Shown here: positions 1 to 6,085 of the stretch, one piece after another | Layout: every line of letters begins with the position of its first letter | Position numbering within the stretch: the stretch's first letter is position 1 | Assembly (NCBI GenBank): GCA_001795245.1 | Contig: MGOD01000061.1 | Coordinates: 1-7,487 of the forward strand | From: Chloroflexi bacterium RBG_16_70_13 | GTDB lineage: Bacteria; Chloroflexota; Limnocylindria; Limnocylindrales; CSP1-4 | Direction: 5' to 3' | DNA length: 7,487 nucleotides | The notes under the pieces: generated by a model | Seen by the model: only the letters and a program-made list of their open reading frames with translations | What the model was told of the DNA's origin: nothing | Database searches by the model: none | Position numbers and translations under genes: made by a program

Positions 1-1
1 C

Positions 2-382
2 CGGTACGACGCGTTCATGGGTTGGGCCGGCGACCTCACCGCGTACGCCGATCGCCTCGATGCCAAGGGCCTCTGGCCATCGCTTCCGATCGTCGTCGTC
101 ATCGATGACGGCAACGGTTACCGGAGCATCTACGCTCACTTAGCCACGGTCGTCGTGTCGGCCGGGGACGCGGTGGCCGCCGGTGACGTCATCGGCTACG
201 AGGGCATGACCGGTCGGGCCACCGGGTGCCATCTCCACTACGGCCTCTTCAGCCCCGACGAGACCGCCCACTTCGGGTTGGATCCGGTCGCCGCAGACCA
301 CATGCTCCTGCCGGTCGAGATGATCGCCCGGATCGACCCGCTCCTCGTCCTGCCGCGGCCCGAGGAGGCCGGGATCCACTGA
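2..382 (+). CDS. M23 (LytM-type) metallopeptidase, C-terminal part
   Basis: This is the C-terminal end of a zinc endopeptidase of family M23, which cuts peptide cross-links in peptidoglycan outside the cytoplasm. The open frame runs through the left edge (first full codon at base 2), so the true start, any signal peptide and the first zinc-binding motif (HxxxD) lie outside the window. An internal ATG at 17 is not a credible start because the domain is already under way. Visible family marks are a YAHL segment (131-142), a G-D-x-V-x-A-G-D-x-I-G turn typical of the lysostaphin-like beta fold (about 167-201), and the GCHLHYGLF segment (about 226-252), whose HxH supplies a zinc ligand and the catalytic histidine. 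The roughly 40 residues after the domain are unremarkable. One rare TTA leucine codon lies at 140-142. The gene converges on the HD gene at 444. The family call is firm. The cellular role (division, remodelling or spore-like processes) cannot be told from this fragment. Confidence 0.85.
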   Translation, partial: RYDAFMGWAGDLTAYADRLDAKGLWPSLPIVVVIDDGNGYRSIYAHLATVVVSAGDAVAAGDVIGYEGMTGRATGCHLHYGLFSPDETAHFGLDPVAADHMLLPVEMIARIDPLLVLPRPEEAGIH

Positions 383-443
383 GGTTATCCGGCCCCCTCG
401 AATCCGGCGTCCGATCCGTCGCCGAGCGACCGGGCGTCCGTGG

Positions 444-1850
444 TCAGGCCAGGCGGCGGTAGCGCCTCGCGATGAGGGCCCAGGCCGGGACACGCGGGAT
501 CGCCCGCGAGAGCGGGACCACCGAACCGTCCCGGCCCTCGACGACAAGGAGGCGGGCGGCCGCTGCGTCGCTCATCCGGGCGTCCACGGTTGCCAGGTCG
601 ATGGCCACCCGGCCCGACTCGGCAATGCCCAGCGAGCCGACGTCGTCGGTCGGGAAGCCCCCGTCCTCGTAGGCGACACGGACCTCCGCCTCGGCACGCC
701 AGCGCGGCCGGCGGAGGAGGATGCCGCGCCAGCCCTCGGCCACCGTCCGCGAGACCCGGCCGTCACCAGCCCGGGCGTCGCCGTCGGCCGCCACGGCCTC
801 GCCGCGGGCCCAGCGTGCGGCCTGGTGGAGGAGGGCGTACTCGTCGAGGTCGGCGTAGCCGGTCAGCTCGTCGGCCGGCGAGGCAGCCCCGAACAGCGCC
901 CGGATGGACGGCGCGAAGACCTCGCCGAGATCGAGGTCGATCGCCCGCACCGTCCTGTGGAAGTAGACCTGCTGGTGGAGCAGGAGCCGCGCTCCCAGGA
1001 AGGCCTCGAGGGCCGGGACGCCGGGCTCGTAGACGGTCAGGCCGCGATCGGAGACGTAGGCGTAACGGCGGAGCCGCTCGACGTCGATGCCCACCCGGAC
1101 CCCGGTGAAGAAGGCATCGCGTCGGACGTAGTCGAGGTTGTCGACGGTGAAGACGCCCGACAGGAGCGGCTGGAGCATGCGGACCCAGGCCGGCATCGAT
1201 GCGTCGGCCAGGGCCGGTTTCGAGACGAGGAACGAGACCCACCGGGGATCGATGGCCTCGCCCTCGGCGAAGGCGTCGCGCTCGGGCACGGCGCCGGGCG
1301 CCCGGCGCAGGCCGCCGATCAGCGGACCGAGCTCTCGCTCGATGATGAGCTGGCTGAGGTCCTCGTGGGAGAGCGCCTTGCCGGCCGGCCGCCGGGGATC
1401 GGCCGGGGCCCGGAAGCCGGCCAGGACGTGGTCGTCGAAGAAGTGGGCGAACGGCCCGTGGCCGACGTCGTGGAGGAGCCCGGCGATCCGGAGGGTCTCC
1501 ACGACGAGCCCCTCCGATGGGACGGCGACCCCCGGCGCGATCCCGGCGAGGGCCGCTCGGAGCGAGGGGTAGAGCGATCGCCCCCACAGGCCGGCCTCGT
1601 GCATGACCCCCAGGCCATGGGTGAAGCGGGAGTGCTCGGCGGTCGGGAAGACCCAGCGGGCGCTCTGGAGCTGGCTGATCCGGCGGAGACGCTGGAGCCA
1701 GCCCGTGTCGAGGAGGTCGTCCTCGGCGACGTCCTCTGGGGCCAGGCCGGCGGCGGCGGCCTCGTCGAGGGCGAGGCGCTTCGTCAGCTCGACGTAGCCG
1801 TGGATCGGGTCGCTGATGAGGTTGACCGCCGAGAACGGATGGCGCGCCAC
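444..1850 (-). CDS. HD-domain phosphohydrolase, SAMHD1/dGTPase-like
   Basis: This 468-residue cytoplasmic metal-dependent phosphohydrolase belongs to the HD superfamily (COG1078 type, relatives of SAMHD1 and dGTPase). Known members remove triphosphate from dNTPs, so control of the dNTP pool is the likely role, but the substrate is not shown by the sequence. The N-terminus has the family signature ISDPIHGYVEL (12-22). Metal-site residues are H78 (SRFTHGLG), H127-D128 (GLLHDVGHGPFAHFFDDH) and an aspartate in the TVDNLDYVRRDAFFTG segment (235-250). SHEDLS (161-166) and QVYFHRTVRAIDL (294-306) match conserved SAMHD1-type helices. All key residues look intact. The start is GTG at 1848-1850, only 5 bases after the stop of the WYL regulator gene, with no good Shine-Dalgarno sequence, so translational coupling to the upstream gene is likely. 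A perfect 18-bp palindrome lies inside the gene at 1291-1308. Family is firm; the exact nucleotide substrate is unknown. Confidence 0.88.
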   Translation of the reverse strand: MARHPFSAVNLISDPIHGYVELTKRLALDEAAAAGLAPEDVAEDDLLDTGWLQRLRRISQLQSARWVFPTAEHSRFTHGLGVMHEAGLWGRSLYPSLRAALAGIAPGVAVPSEGLVVETLRIAGLLHDVGHGPFAHFFDDHVLAGFRAPADPRRPAGKALSHEDLSQLIIERELGPLIGGLRRAPGAVPERDAFAEGEAIDPRWVSFLVSKPALADASMPAWVRMLQPLLSGVFTVDNLDYVRRDAFFTGVRVGIDVERLRRYAYVSDRGLTVYEPGVPALEAFLGARLLLHQQVYFHRTVRAIDLDLGEVFAPSIRALFGAASPADELTGYADLDEYALLHQAARWARGEAVAADGDARAGDGRVSRTVAEGWRGILLRRPRWRAEAEVRVAYEDGGFPTDDVGSLGIAESGRVAIDLATVDARMSDAAAARLLVVEGRDGSVVPLSRAIPRVPAWALIARRYRRLA

Positions 1851-1855
1851 GCCGC

Positions 1856-2857
1856 TCAGGATAGGCGCGCGAGCGCCCGCCGATGGGTCTCGCGGACGTC
1901 GTCGCGGAGGCCTGCCGGCTCGAGGACCTCGACCTCGTCACCCCACGACAGGACCCACAGCCGGACCTCGATCGTGCCGCTGACCGTGGCCCGCCAGACG
2001 AGCGAGCCGTCGGCCGCCCGCTCGTGCCGCTGGGTGGGGTGCCAGATCGTCTCGGCGACCCGATCGGCCACCCCGGGCACGAAGCGCAGGACGACCTCGA
2101 CCGCGGGCTGGTCGGCGATGATGTCCCAGGCCTGCCGAAGCATCGTCTCGACCGTGCCCGGCTCGGGCGGCTCGAACCGCCGCGGCGTCACCGTCACCGA
2201 TCGAATTCGCTCGATCTTGAAGGTCCGGAGCCCGGCCCGGCCCTCGTCCCAGCCGATGAGGTAGAGGGCGTGGGTCTGGGTCGAGGGCTCGATGAGGAAG
2301 GGCCGGACGGTGGCCCGGCGCGCCTCCCGCGCCCGCCCCTTGTAGCGGGCCGCCGCGTACTCGATCTCGACGATCCGGCGCTCCGACCAGGCGCGGACCA
2401 GGGAATGGACATGGTCGACGAAGGCCGGGTCGCGGCGGGCCCGCTGGAGGACGTCGAGGGAGCGGTCGACGTGCTCGCTCAGCGGGGCCGGCAGGCCCTC
2501 GGCCAGCTTTTCGAAGGCCGAGGCGAGATCGGGGTCGTACTTGTCGGCGTAGCGAACCATGAGCCGCGCCGCCAGCACGACCGCCATCGCCTCCGATGTC
2601 GTCAGCTTGAGGGGCGGCAGGAAGGCGGTGTCGAGGATGCCCCAACGTCCCTCGTCCGACCAGGTCGGCATCTTCAGCTCGCCCTGGAGCGCGACGAGGT
2701 CCCGGTAGGCCGTGCGGCGCGAGATGCCGAGGCGCTGGGCGATGTCCTCGGCGCGGATCCCCTCGGGGTGGGCCTTGAGGACGTTGGCGACGCGCAGGAG
2801 TCGCGCCCCGCGATCCCGCTTCGCGCTGGACCCGCCCTCGTCGTCGAACCCGGCCAT
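1856..2857 (-). CDS. WYL-domain helix-turn-helix transcriptional regulator
   Basis: This 333-residue DNA-binding regulator has three parts. An N-terminal HTH_11-type winged helix (about 16-75) has a recognition region IRAEDIAQRLGISRRTAYRD at 34-53. A WYL domain spans about 150-222, with the typical ALYLIGWDEGRAGLRTFKIERI stretch. A C-terminal WCX extension covers about 252-328. WYL domains sense ligands, sometimes nucleic acids or nucleotides, and such proteins can repress or activate. I chose the ATG at 2855-2857 because GGGAGGT lies just upstream and the protein then begins shortly before the HTH. Starts farther upstream (2878 and 2983) have no ribosome site and would add a low-complexity Gly/Pro/Arg leader. 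It is the first gene of a unit with the HD phosphohydrolase and is divergent from the small gene at 3043. The palindromes at 2905-2981 are candidate operators, probably including autoregulation. The ligand and targets are unknown. Confidence 0.9.
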   Translation of the reverse strand: MAGFDDEGGSSAKRDRGARLLRVANVLKAHPEGIRAEDIAQRLGISRRTAYRDLVALQGELKMPTWSDEGRWGILDTAFLPPLKLTTSEAMAVVLAARLMVRYADKYDPDLASAFEKLAEGLPAPLSEHVDRSLDVLQRARRDPAFVDHVHSLVRAWSERRIVEIEYAAARYKGRAREARRATVRPFLIEPSTQTHALYLIGWDEGRAGLRTFKIERIRSVTVTPRRFEPPEPGTVETMLRQAWDIIADQPAVEVVLRFVPGVADRVAETIWHPTQRHERAADGSLVWRATVSGTIEVRLWVLSWGDEVEVLEPAGLRDDVRETHRRALARLS

Positions 2858-2864
2858 CGCACCT
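2858..2864 (-). promoter_or_regulatory. Ribosome binding site deciding the WYL regulator start
   Basis: On the minus strand, bases directly before the ATG at 2857 read GGGAGGTGCG, a strong Shine-Dalgarno sequence with short spacing (about 4 bases). Starts farther upstream in the same frame (ATG at 2878 and at 2983) lack any such sequence, so this site decides the start. Confidence 0.6.
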
Positions 2865-2904
2865 CCCGGGCCGAGCATACCCGGGCGGCCGCGGCGAAGG
2901 CGCT

Positions 2905-2981
2905 GCTGCCGGGCAGCCATAAGTACCGGGTCGACCCGGACCCCCGGGTCATCGCCAGCCCCGGACGATGGTCCGACCATC
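2905..2981. promoter_or_regulatory. Palindrome cluster in divergent intergenic region, candidate operators
   Basis: The 185 bases between the WYL regulator (start 2857, minus) and the small gene (start 3043, plus) contain no convincing gene. They hold four inverted repeats in 77 bases: GCTGCCGGGCAGC at 2905-2917 (6-bp arms), the perfect 14-base palindrome CCGGGTCGACCCGG at 2926-2939, the 12-base GACCCCCGGGTC at 2939-2950 (5-bp arms), and GATGGTCCGACCATC at 2967-2981 (7-bp arms around one base). A short AT-richer stretch (ATAAGTA, 2919-2925) sits between the first two and might be part of a -10 element in either direction, though it matches the consensus imperfectly. HTH regulators commonly bind such sites next to their own gene, so autoregulation by the WYL protein is a reasonable inference. 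The GC-only palindromes could arise by chance in this base composition; the one at 2967-2981 is the least GC-biased and the best candidate. Confidence 0.4.
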
Positions 2982-3042
2982 ACCCCACTGGACCGACCGG
3001 GACGTCCCCGGCGGAACGGCGGCAGACGACAGGCAGCGTCCG

Positions 3043-3300
3043 ATGGCCTCTCTCGACCGGGATCACGATTCGTCGACGCGAGCGACCTACCGGGCGCTCC
3101 TGGTCCGCGGGTTCACGCCCGGCGAGGCGGCCAACCTGACCGCCTACCTGGCCGGCATCGAGGTCGGGGCCGGACGCCCCTGGCGACTCGCCGACATCGA
3201 CCGCCTCCTCTTCCTCCGCGAGCTCTGCCGGACCGGCCGCCTCGGCGCCGACGACGGCCTCGCGCAGGCCCCGGTGACCGCCGGCCTCGCCAGCGCCTGA
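3043..3300 (+). CDS. Small conserved-looking protein of unknown function (85 aa)
   Basis: I do not recognise a named family. The 85-residue product has no signal peptide, membrane segment or cysteine pair and should be cytoplasmic. After a short polar N-terminus (1-13) comes a compact, well-patterned region. It contains TYRALLVRGFTPGEAANLTA (14-33), a Gly-rich turn (AGIEVGAGRPW), and a second amphipathic helix with LADIDRLLFLRELCRTG. The tail is Ala/Gly-rich. The helix pattern and the GFTPGEAANLTAYL stretch resemble small helical, possibly DNA- or protein-binding, modules seen as hypothetical proteins in high-GC soil bacteria; that is an impression only. Codons are strongly G/C-ending at the third base, as in the neighbours, which supports real coding. 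I chose the ATG at 3043 over an in-frame ATG at 2968, because the extra 25 residues are low-complexity and the 2968 start falls inside a palindrome. The ribosome site is weak. The gene is divergent from the WYL regulator and is followed by a hairpin. Confidence 0.6.
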   Translation: MASLDRDHDSSTRATYRALLVRGFTPGEAANLTAYLAGIEVGAGRPWRLADIDRLLFLRELCRTGRLGADDGLAQAPVTAGLASA

Positions 3301-3357
3301 CGGTCGCCCACCACCTTCGCCGGCCTGCGGCCCTCCTCCGCCGACCGGCAGCCGAGA

Positions 3358-3394
3358 CCGAAGCGGCGCCCTCCTCCTCCGGGCGCCGCTTCGG
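3358..3394 (+). terminator. Strong hairpin, probable transcription terminator
   Basis: Bases 3358-3371 (CCGAAGCGGCGCCC) pair perfectly with 3381-3394 (GGGCGCCGCTTCGG) around a 9-base loop, giving a 14-bp stem with high GC content. The hairpin lies 57 bases after the stop of the small gene and 65 bases before the SAM hydroxide adenosyltransferase. Only ATTCC follows, so the U-tract is poor, as is common for terminators in GC-rich genomes. It probably separates the small gene from the downstream run. A processing or attenuation hairpin is the alternative. Confidence 0.65.
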
Positions 3395-3445
3395 ATTCCG
3401 GGCCGGGGGCGCGGCGGTCGCTGCTTCCGATCCCGGGCGCTTCGG

Positions 3446-3451
3446 TACCAT
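3446..3451 (+). promoter_or_regulatory. Possible -10 element for a leaderless mRNA
   Basis: TACCAT fits the TAnnnT pattern of -10 elements. It ends 8 bases before the ATG at 3460, which would place the transcription start at or next to the start codon. There is no Shine-Dalgarno sequence before this ATG, which agrees with leaderless translation, common in high-GC Gram-positive-like lineages. No clear -35 hexamer is visible at the usual distance, so this is tentative. Confidence 0.35.
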
Positions 3452-3459
3452 CGGCGGCC

Positions 3460-4293
3460 ATGGATCGCCCGGTCATCAGCTTCCTCACCGACTTCGGCCC
3501 GGAATCGGCGCCGGCGATCTGCCGCGGCGTCATCCTCTCGATCGCCCGCGACGCCCAGATCATCGACATCAGCCACAGCGTCCCGAAGTTCGCCATCCTC
3601 GACGGCGCCTACCTCCTCTGGTCGGCGGTCCCGTGGCTGCCGGTCGGGATTCACATTGCCGTCGTGGATCCGGGGGTCGGAAGTGACCGCCTGCCCATCG
3701 GCATCCGAGCCGCCCGGGGCGACACCCTCGTCGGGCCGGACAACGGTCTGCTCATGCCGGCCGCCGCCGTCCTCGGCGGCGCTGTCGAGGCCCGCGTCCT
3801 TGAGAACCGGGAGCTCATCCTGCCCCAGACGGGCGCGACGTTCCACGGCCGTGACGTCTTCGCCCCGGTGGCCGCCCATCTCGCGAGGGGCCGGACCTTC
3901 GACGAGGTCGGCCCGCCGATCCCCCTGGAGTCGCTTGTCCAGCTGCGCTTCCCGTCGCCGGCGATCTCCGAGGGGGCGCTCGAGGCCACGGTCGCCTTCG
4001 TCGACTCGTTCGGGAACCTGCGCCTCTTCGCGACGCCAGCCGACCTGACCGCGGCGCTCGGGGAGCTGGCCTCTGGTTCGACGATCACCGTGGAGTTCCT
4101 CGGCGCCTCGAGCGGGACGCGGGCCGAGGCGGCGACCCTGGCCCGAACCTTCGCCGACCGTCCCGTCGGCTCGCTCCTTCTCTACACGGACTCCTCGGGG
4201 CTGCTTGCCATCTCGGTCAATCAGGGGAGCGCAGCACGCCGGACCGGCGCCGAGACCGGACGGCTCGTTCGGCTACACTCCGCGCGTCCCTGA
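3460..4293 (+). CDS. SAM hydroxide adenosyltransferase (DUF62 family)
   Basis: This 277-residue cytoplasmic enzyme is of the DUF62 / SAM hydrolase family, related to the bacterial fluorinase and chlorinase. Family members use activated water to split S-adenosylmethionine into adenosine and L-methionine. The N-terminal domain shows FLTDFG (8-13), GVILSIARDAQIIDISHSVP (23-42), VVDPGVGSDR (68-77) and VGPDNGLL (91-98). The conserved TFHGRDVFAPVAAH is at 127-140, and the C-terminal beta-barrel domain has AFVDSFGNLRLF (179-190). The hydrolase triad Asp-Arg-His appears as D70, R77 and H129, with the same spacing (7 and 52) that I recall for the archaeal enzyme PH0463. This argues for hydrolysis rather than halogenation. 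Length is normal for the family. The ATG at 3460 has no Shine-Dalgarno sequence and may be leaderless. The stop lies 14 bases before the binding-protein start, so it probably shares a transcript with the transporter downstream. The physiological reason for SAM hydrolysis is not established for this family. Confidence 0.9.
   Translation: MDRPVISFLTDFGPESAPAICRGVILSIARDAQIIDISHSVPKFAILDGAYLLWSAVPWLPVGIHIAVVDPGVGSDRLPIGIRAARGDTLVGPDNGLLMPAAAVLGGAVEARVLENRELILPQTGATFHGRDVFAPVAAHLARGRTFDEVGPPIPLESLVQLRFPSPAISEGALEATVAFVDSFGNLRLFATPADLTAALGELASGSTITVEFLGASSGTRAEAATLARTFADRPVGSLLLYTDSSGLLAISVNQGSAARRTGAETGRLVRLHSARP
4274..4279 (+). promoter_or_regulatory. Possible internal -10 element before the ABC transporter genes
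   Basis: TACACT, at the very end of the DUF62 gene, fits TAnnnT and would start a transcript at about 4286, just before a strong ribosome site (AGGAGGAGG, 4293-4301). No convincing -35 is seen. If real, the transporter could be transcribed separately from the DUF62 gene. Confidence 0.3.
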
Positions 4294-4307
4294 GGAGGAG
4301 GATGACG

Positions 4308-4433
4308 ATGCGCGCCCCGACACCCCTGACCCTGATCCCCGCCCTCGCCCTGATCCTGGCGGCCTGCGGTGGCGGCCACCGCCGCGCCCACCGGCACGTC
4401 CGCAGCGACCGCAACGCCCGAGGTCACGGCTGA
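4308..4433 (+). other. Lipoprotein signal peptide of the binding protein, separated by a frameshift
   Basis: From the ATG at 4308, this frame encodes MRAPTPLTLIPALALILAAC followed by three glycines. That is a textbook lipoprotein signal: a short basic N-terminus, a hydrophobic core and the lipobox L-A-A-C, with the lipidated cysteine at 4365-4367. The repeated AGGAGG at 4293-4301 gives ideal spacing for 4308; an ATG at 4302 is also in frame but lies too close. After the glycines the frame turns into His/Arg-rich nonsense and stops at 4431-4433. The mature binding protein continues one frame over from about 4375. In that second frame there are stops at 4303, 4327, 4333 and 4351, and no signal peptide of its own. 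One extra base (or two missing) within about 4368-4377, GGTGGCGGCC, would explain it. This is either a sequencing or assembly error or a true inactivating mutation. Confidence 0.75.
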
Positions 4434-5229
4434 GGCCACCCCGGATGCGTGCGCCACCGAGAACCTCGAGACGATCACGGCCGGGACCCTCACGATCGGC
4501 GCCGACAACCCGGCGTTCCCGCCGTACTTCGAGCCGTCCGATCCGGCCCCCGCGGATTCGATCTGGGAGCTCGGCGAGCCGACGAACGGCAAGGGCCTCG
4601 AGGGGGCGACCGCGTACGTCGTCGCCGAGCAGCTCGGCTTCACCGAGGATCAGGTGACCTGGGTGCCCGTGCCGTTCAACAACGCCATCCAGCCCGGGCC
4701 GAAGGAGTTCGACCTGTACCTGAGCCAGGTCTCATACAGCGCCGAGCGAACCGCCGCGGTCGACCTCACCGACGGGTACTTCGACCTCAACCAGGCGGTC
4801 ATCGCCAACGCCGGAACACCGATCGCGGCCGTCACGACCGTCGCCGGTCTGAAGGACTTCAAGCTCGGGGCCCCGCTGGGCACGACGAGCTACACGTACA
4901 TCGTCGAGAACATCCAGCCGACCCAGGACCCGTCCGTCTACGACGATCTGAGCGGCGCCTTCCAGGCCCTCAACGCCGGCCAGATCGACGGCGTCGTCGT
5001 CGACCTGCCGACGGCCTTCTATGCCACGGCGGTCGAGCTCGACAACGGCACGATCGTCGGCTCGCTGCCGACCGCCGGCGAGGTGGAGCACTTCAGCATC
5101 GTGCTCAACCTCGGCAGCCCCCTGACCACCTGCGTGAATTCGGCCATCGCGACGCTGACGGACAACGGCACGCTCGCCGGCATCGTCGACGCGTGGATCA
5201 CGAACCAGGGGGCGCCGGCGCTCCAGTAA
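4369..5229 (+). CDS. ABC transporter substrate-binding protein, family 3 (amino-acid type), N-terminus frameshifted
   Basis: This extracellular ligand-binding component of an ABC importer belongs to the SBP_bac_3 family (glutamine, histidine and arginine type). Numbering from the GTG at 4369, residues 1-27 are an Ala/Thr/Pro linker that would hold the protein off the membrane. The two-lobe binding domain begins at TAGTLTIGADNPAFPPYFEP (37-56). SAERTAAVDLTDGYF (124-138) carries R127, the position that usually binds the ligand carboxylate. LGAPLGTTSY (166-175) and GQIDGVVVDLP (204-214) follow, with D212 the usual partner of the amino group. Two cysteines, C28 and C255, could form a disulfide between the two ends of the domain, as in related proteins of high-GC bacteria. 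The GTG at 4369 is only the first in-frame start; the true start is the ATG at 4308 in another frame (see the signal-peptide entry). If the frameshift is real, no exported protein would be made. The gene lies 19 bases before the permease. The exact amino acid bound is unknown. Confidence 0.85.
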   Translation: MAATAAPTGTSAATATPEVTAEATPDACATENLETITAGTLTIGADNPAFPPYFEPSDPAPADSIWELGEPTNGKGLEGATAYVVAEQLGFTEDQVTWVPVPFNNAIQPGPKEFDLYLSQVSYSAERTAAVDLTDGYFDLNQAVIANAGTPIAAVTTVAGLKDFKLGAPLGTTSYTYIVENIQPTQDPSVYDDLSGAFQALNAGQIDGVVVDLPTAFYATAVELDNGTIVGSLPTAGEVEHFSIVLNLGSPLTTCVNSAIATLTDNGTLAGIVDAWITNQGAPALQ

Positions 5230-5248
5230 CCGGCGGGCGCGGTCCGGG

Positions 5249-6085
5249 ATGACCGGCGGCAGCGCCTCGCGACGACGGCTGGGCCGGTCGGTCGGCGGCC
5301 GGGCGGTGCTCATCGCCCTGGCCAGCACGGTCGTCTTCTTCGGCGCGATCGGCTGGGTCGTCGTCCACTCCCCTGGATGGCCGGTGGTCCAGCGGTCGTT
5401 CTTCGACGCGGAGCGATTCTGGGACGCGCTACCCGATTCGATCGCCCGGTTCCGCCTGAACGTCCAGCTGTTCCTTATCGCCGAGGTCCTGAGCCTCGTC
5501 TTCGGGCTCGTCCTGGCGGTGCTGCGAAGCCTGCCCGGCCCGGTGTTCTTTCCGATCAGGGCCCTGGCGGTCGTCTACGTCGACTTCTTCCGGGCGCTGC
5601 CGGGGATCCTCGTCATCTTCATCCTCGCGTTCGGCATCCCGGGCCTGCGACTCCAGGGGGTCACCAACGACCGCTTCTTCTGGGGGATCGTGGCATTGAC
5701 GCTGCTCTACTCGGCCTACGTCTCGGAGGTCTATCGGGCGGGGATCGAATCGGTCCACCCGAGCCAGGAGGCGGCGGCCCGGTCGCTCGGCCTCAGTCGC
5801 GTTCAGGCCCTCCGCTTCGTGATCGTGCCGCAAGCCGTCCGGCGGGTCATCCCGCCGCTCCTCAACGACTTCATCGGCCTTCAGAAGGACACAGTCCTGG
5901 TGTCCTTCGTCGGCGTGGTCGAGGTCTTCCGGACGGCTTCGATAAAGTCGAGCGCGTACTTCAACTTCACGCCCTACCTGGCGACGGCCCTCATCTTCAT
6001 CGTCGTCACCATCCCGCTGGCGCGATTCACCGACTGGCTCGTCGCTCGCGACCGGCGCAACCAGCTTCGCGGCGGCGTCCGATGA
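5249..6085 (+). CDS. ABC transporter permease, His/Glu/Gln/Arg-type
   Basis: This 278-residue inner-membrane protein forms the channel of a polar amino-acid importer (HisM/GlnP family). A basic N-terminus (RRRLGR, 8-13) precedes the first hydrophobic segment (about 19-40). Others lie at about 70-92, 105-132, 144-160, 205-226 and 243-262. The cytoplasmic EAA loop that contacts the ATPase is clear: SEVYRAGIESVHPSQEAAAR (159-178), then SLGLSRVQALRFVIVPQA (179-196). VDFFRALPGILVIF (111-124) and NDFIGLQKDTVLVS (206-219) are also typical of the family. Length fits. Only one permease gene is present, so it would act as a homodimer. The ATG at 5249 follows the binding-protein stop by 19 bases with a weak ribosome site. 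Its stop overlaps the ATPase start in ATGA (6082-6085), which points to translational coupling. The substrate cannot be told from the sequence. Confidence 0.92.
   Translation: MTGGSASRRRLGRSVGGRAVLIALASTVVFFGAIGWVVVHSPGWPVVQRSFFDAERFWDALPDSIARFRLNVQLFLIAEVLSLVFGLVLAVLRSLPGPVFFPIRALAVVYVDFFRALPGILVIFILAFGIPGLRLQGVTNDRFFWGIVALTLLYSAYVSEVYRAGIESVHPSQEAAARSLGLSRVQALRFVIVPQAVRRVIPPLLNDFIGLQKDTVLVSFVGVVEVFRTASIKSSAYFNFTPYLATALIFIVVTIPLARFTDWLVARDRRNQLRGGVR

Noticed and set aside
140..142. TTA codon in the M23 gene as a bldA-like regulatory codon
   Set aside because: TTA control is known from Streptomyces. Nothing here points to that genus, and a single rare codon is not evidence.
405..424. Short inverted repeat (CGGCG/CGCCG) between the convergent M23 and HD genes as a terminator
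   Set aside because: Only 5 bp of stem around a 10-base loop and no U-tract, too weak to call in this base composition.
825..2264. Long plus-strand open frame (479 codons) opposite the HD and WYL genes, and a similar one at 1883-3139
   Set aside because: Both lie antisense to genes with clear conserved domains. Their products are rich in Arg, Gly, Asp, Glu and Pro without domain motifs, as expected for mirror frames in a very GC-rich genome.
2858..2983. Longer N-terminus for the WYL regulator from an ATG at 2983
   Set aside because: The added 42 residues are low-complexity and no ribosome site precedes that ATG. The ATG at 2857 has GGGAGGT upstream and is close to the HTH.
2980..3879. Minus-strand open frame of 299 codons across the small gene and the DUF62 gene
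   Set aside because: It is a shadow of two better-supported plus-strand genes, crosses a strong hairpin, and its product has no recognisable fold or motif.
4449..5252. Alternative plus-strand frame over the binding-protein gene
   Set aside because: Its Arg/His/Asp-rich translation lacks any motif, while the neighbouring frame gives a full family-3 binding domain.
5377..6081. Upstream extension of the ATPase reading frame inside the permease gene
   Set aside because: The extension is Arg/Pro/Gly-rich shadow sequence. The ATPase domain starts right after the ATG at 6082, and the ATGA overlap with the permease stop is typical of coupled ABC genes.
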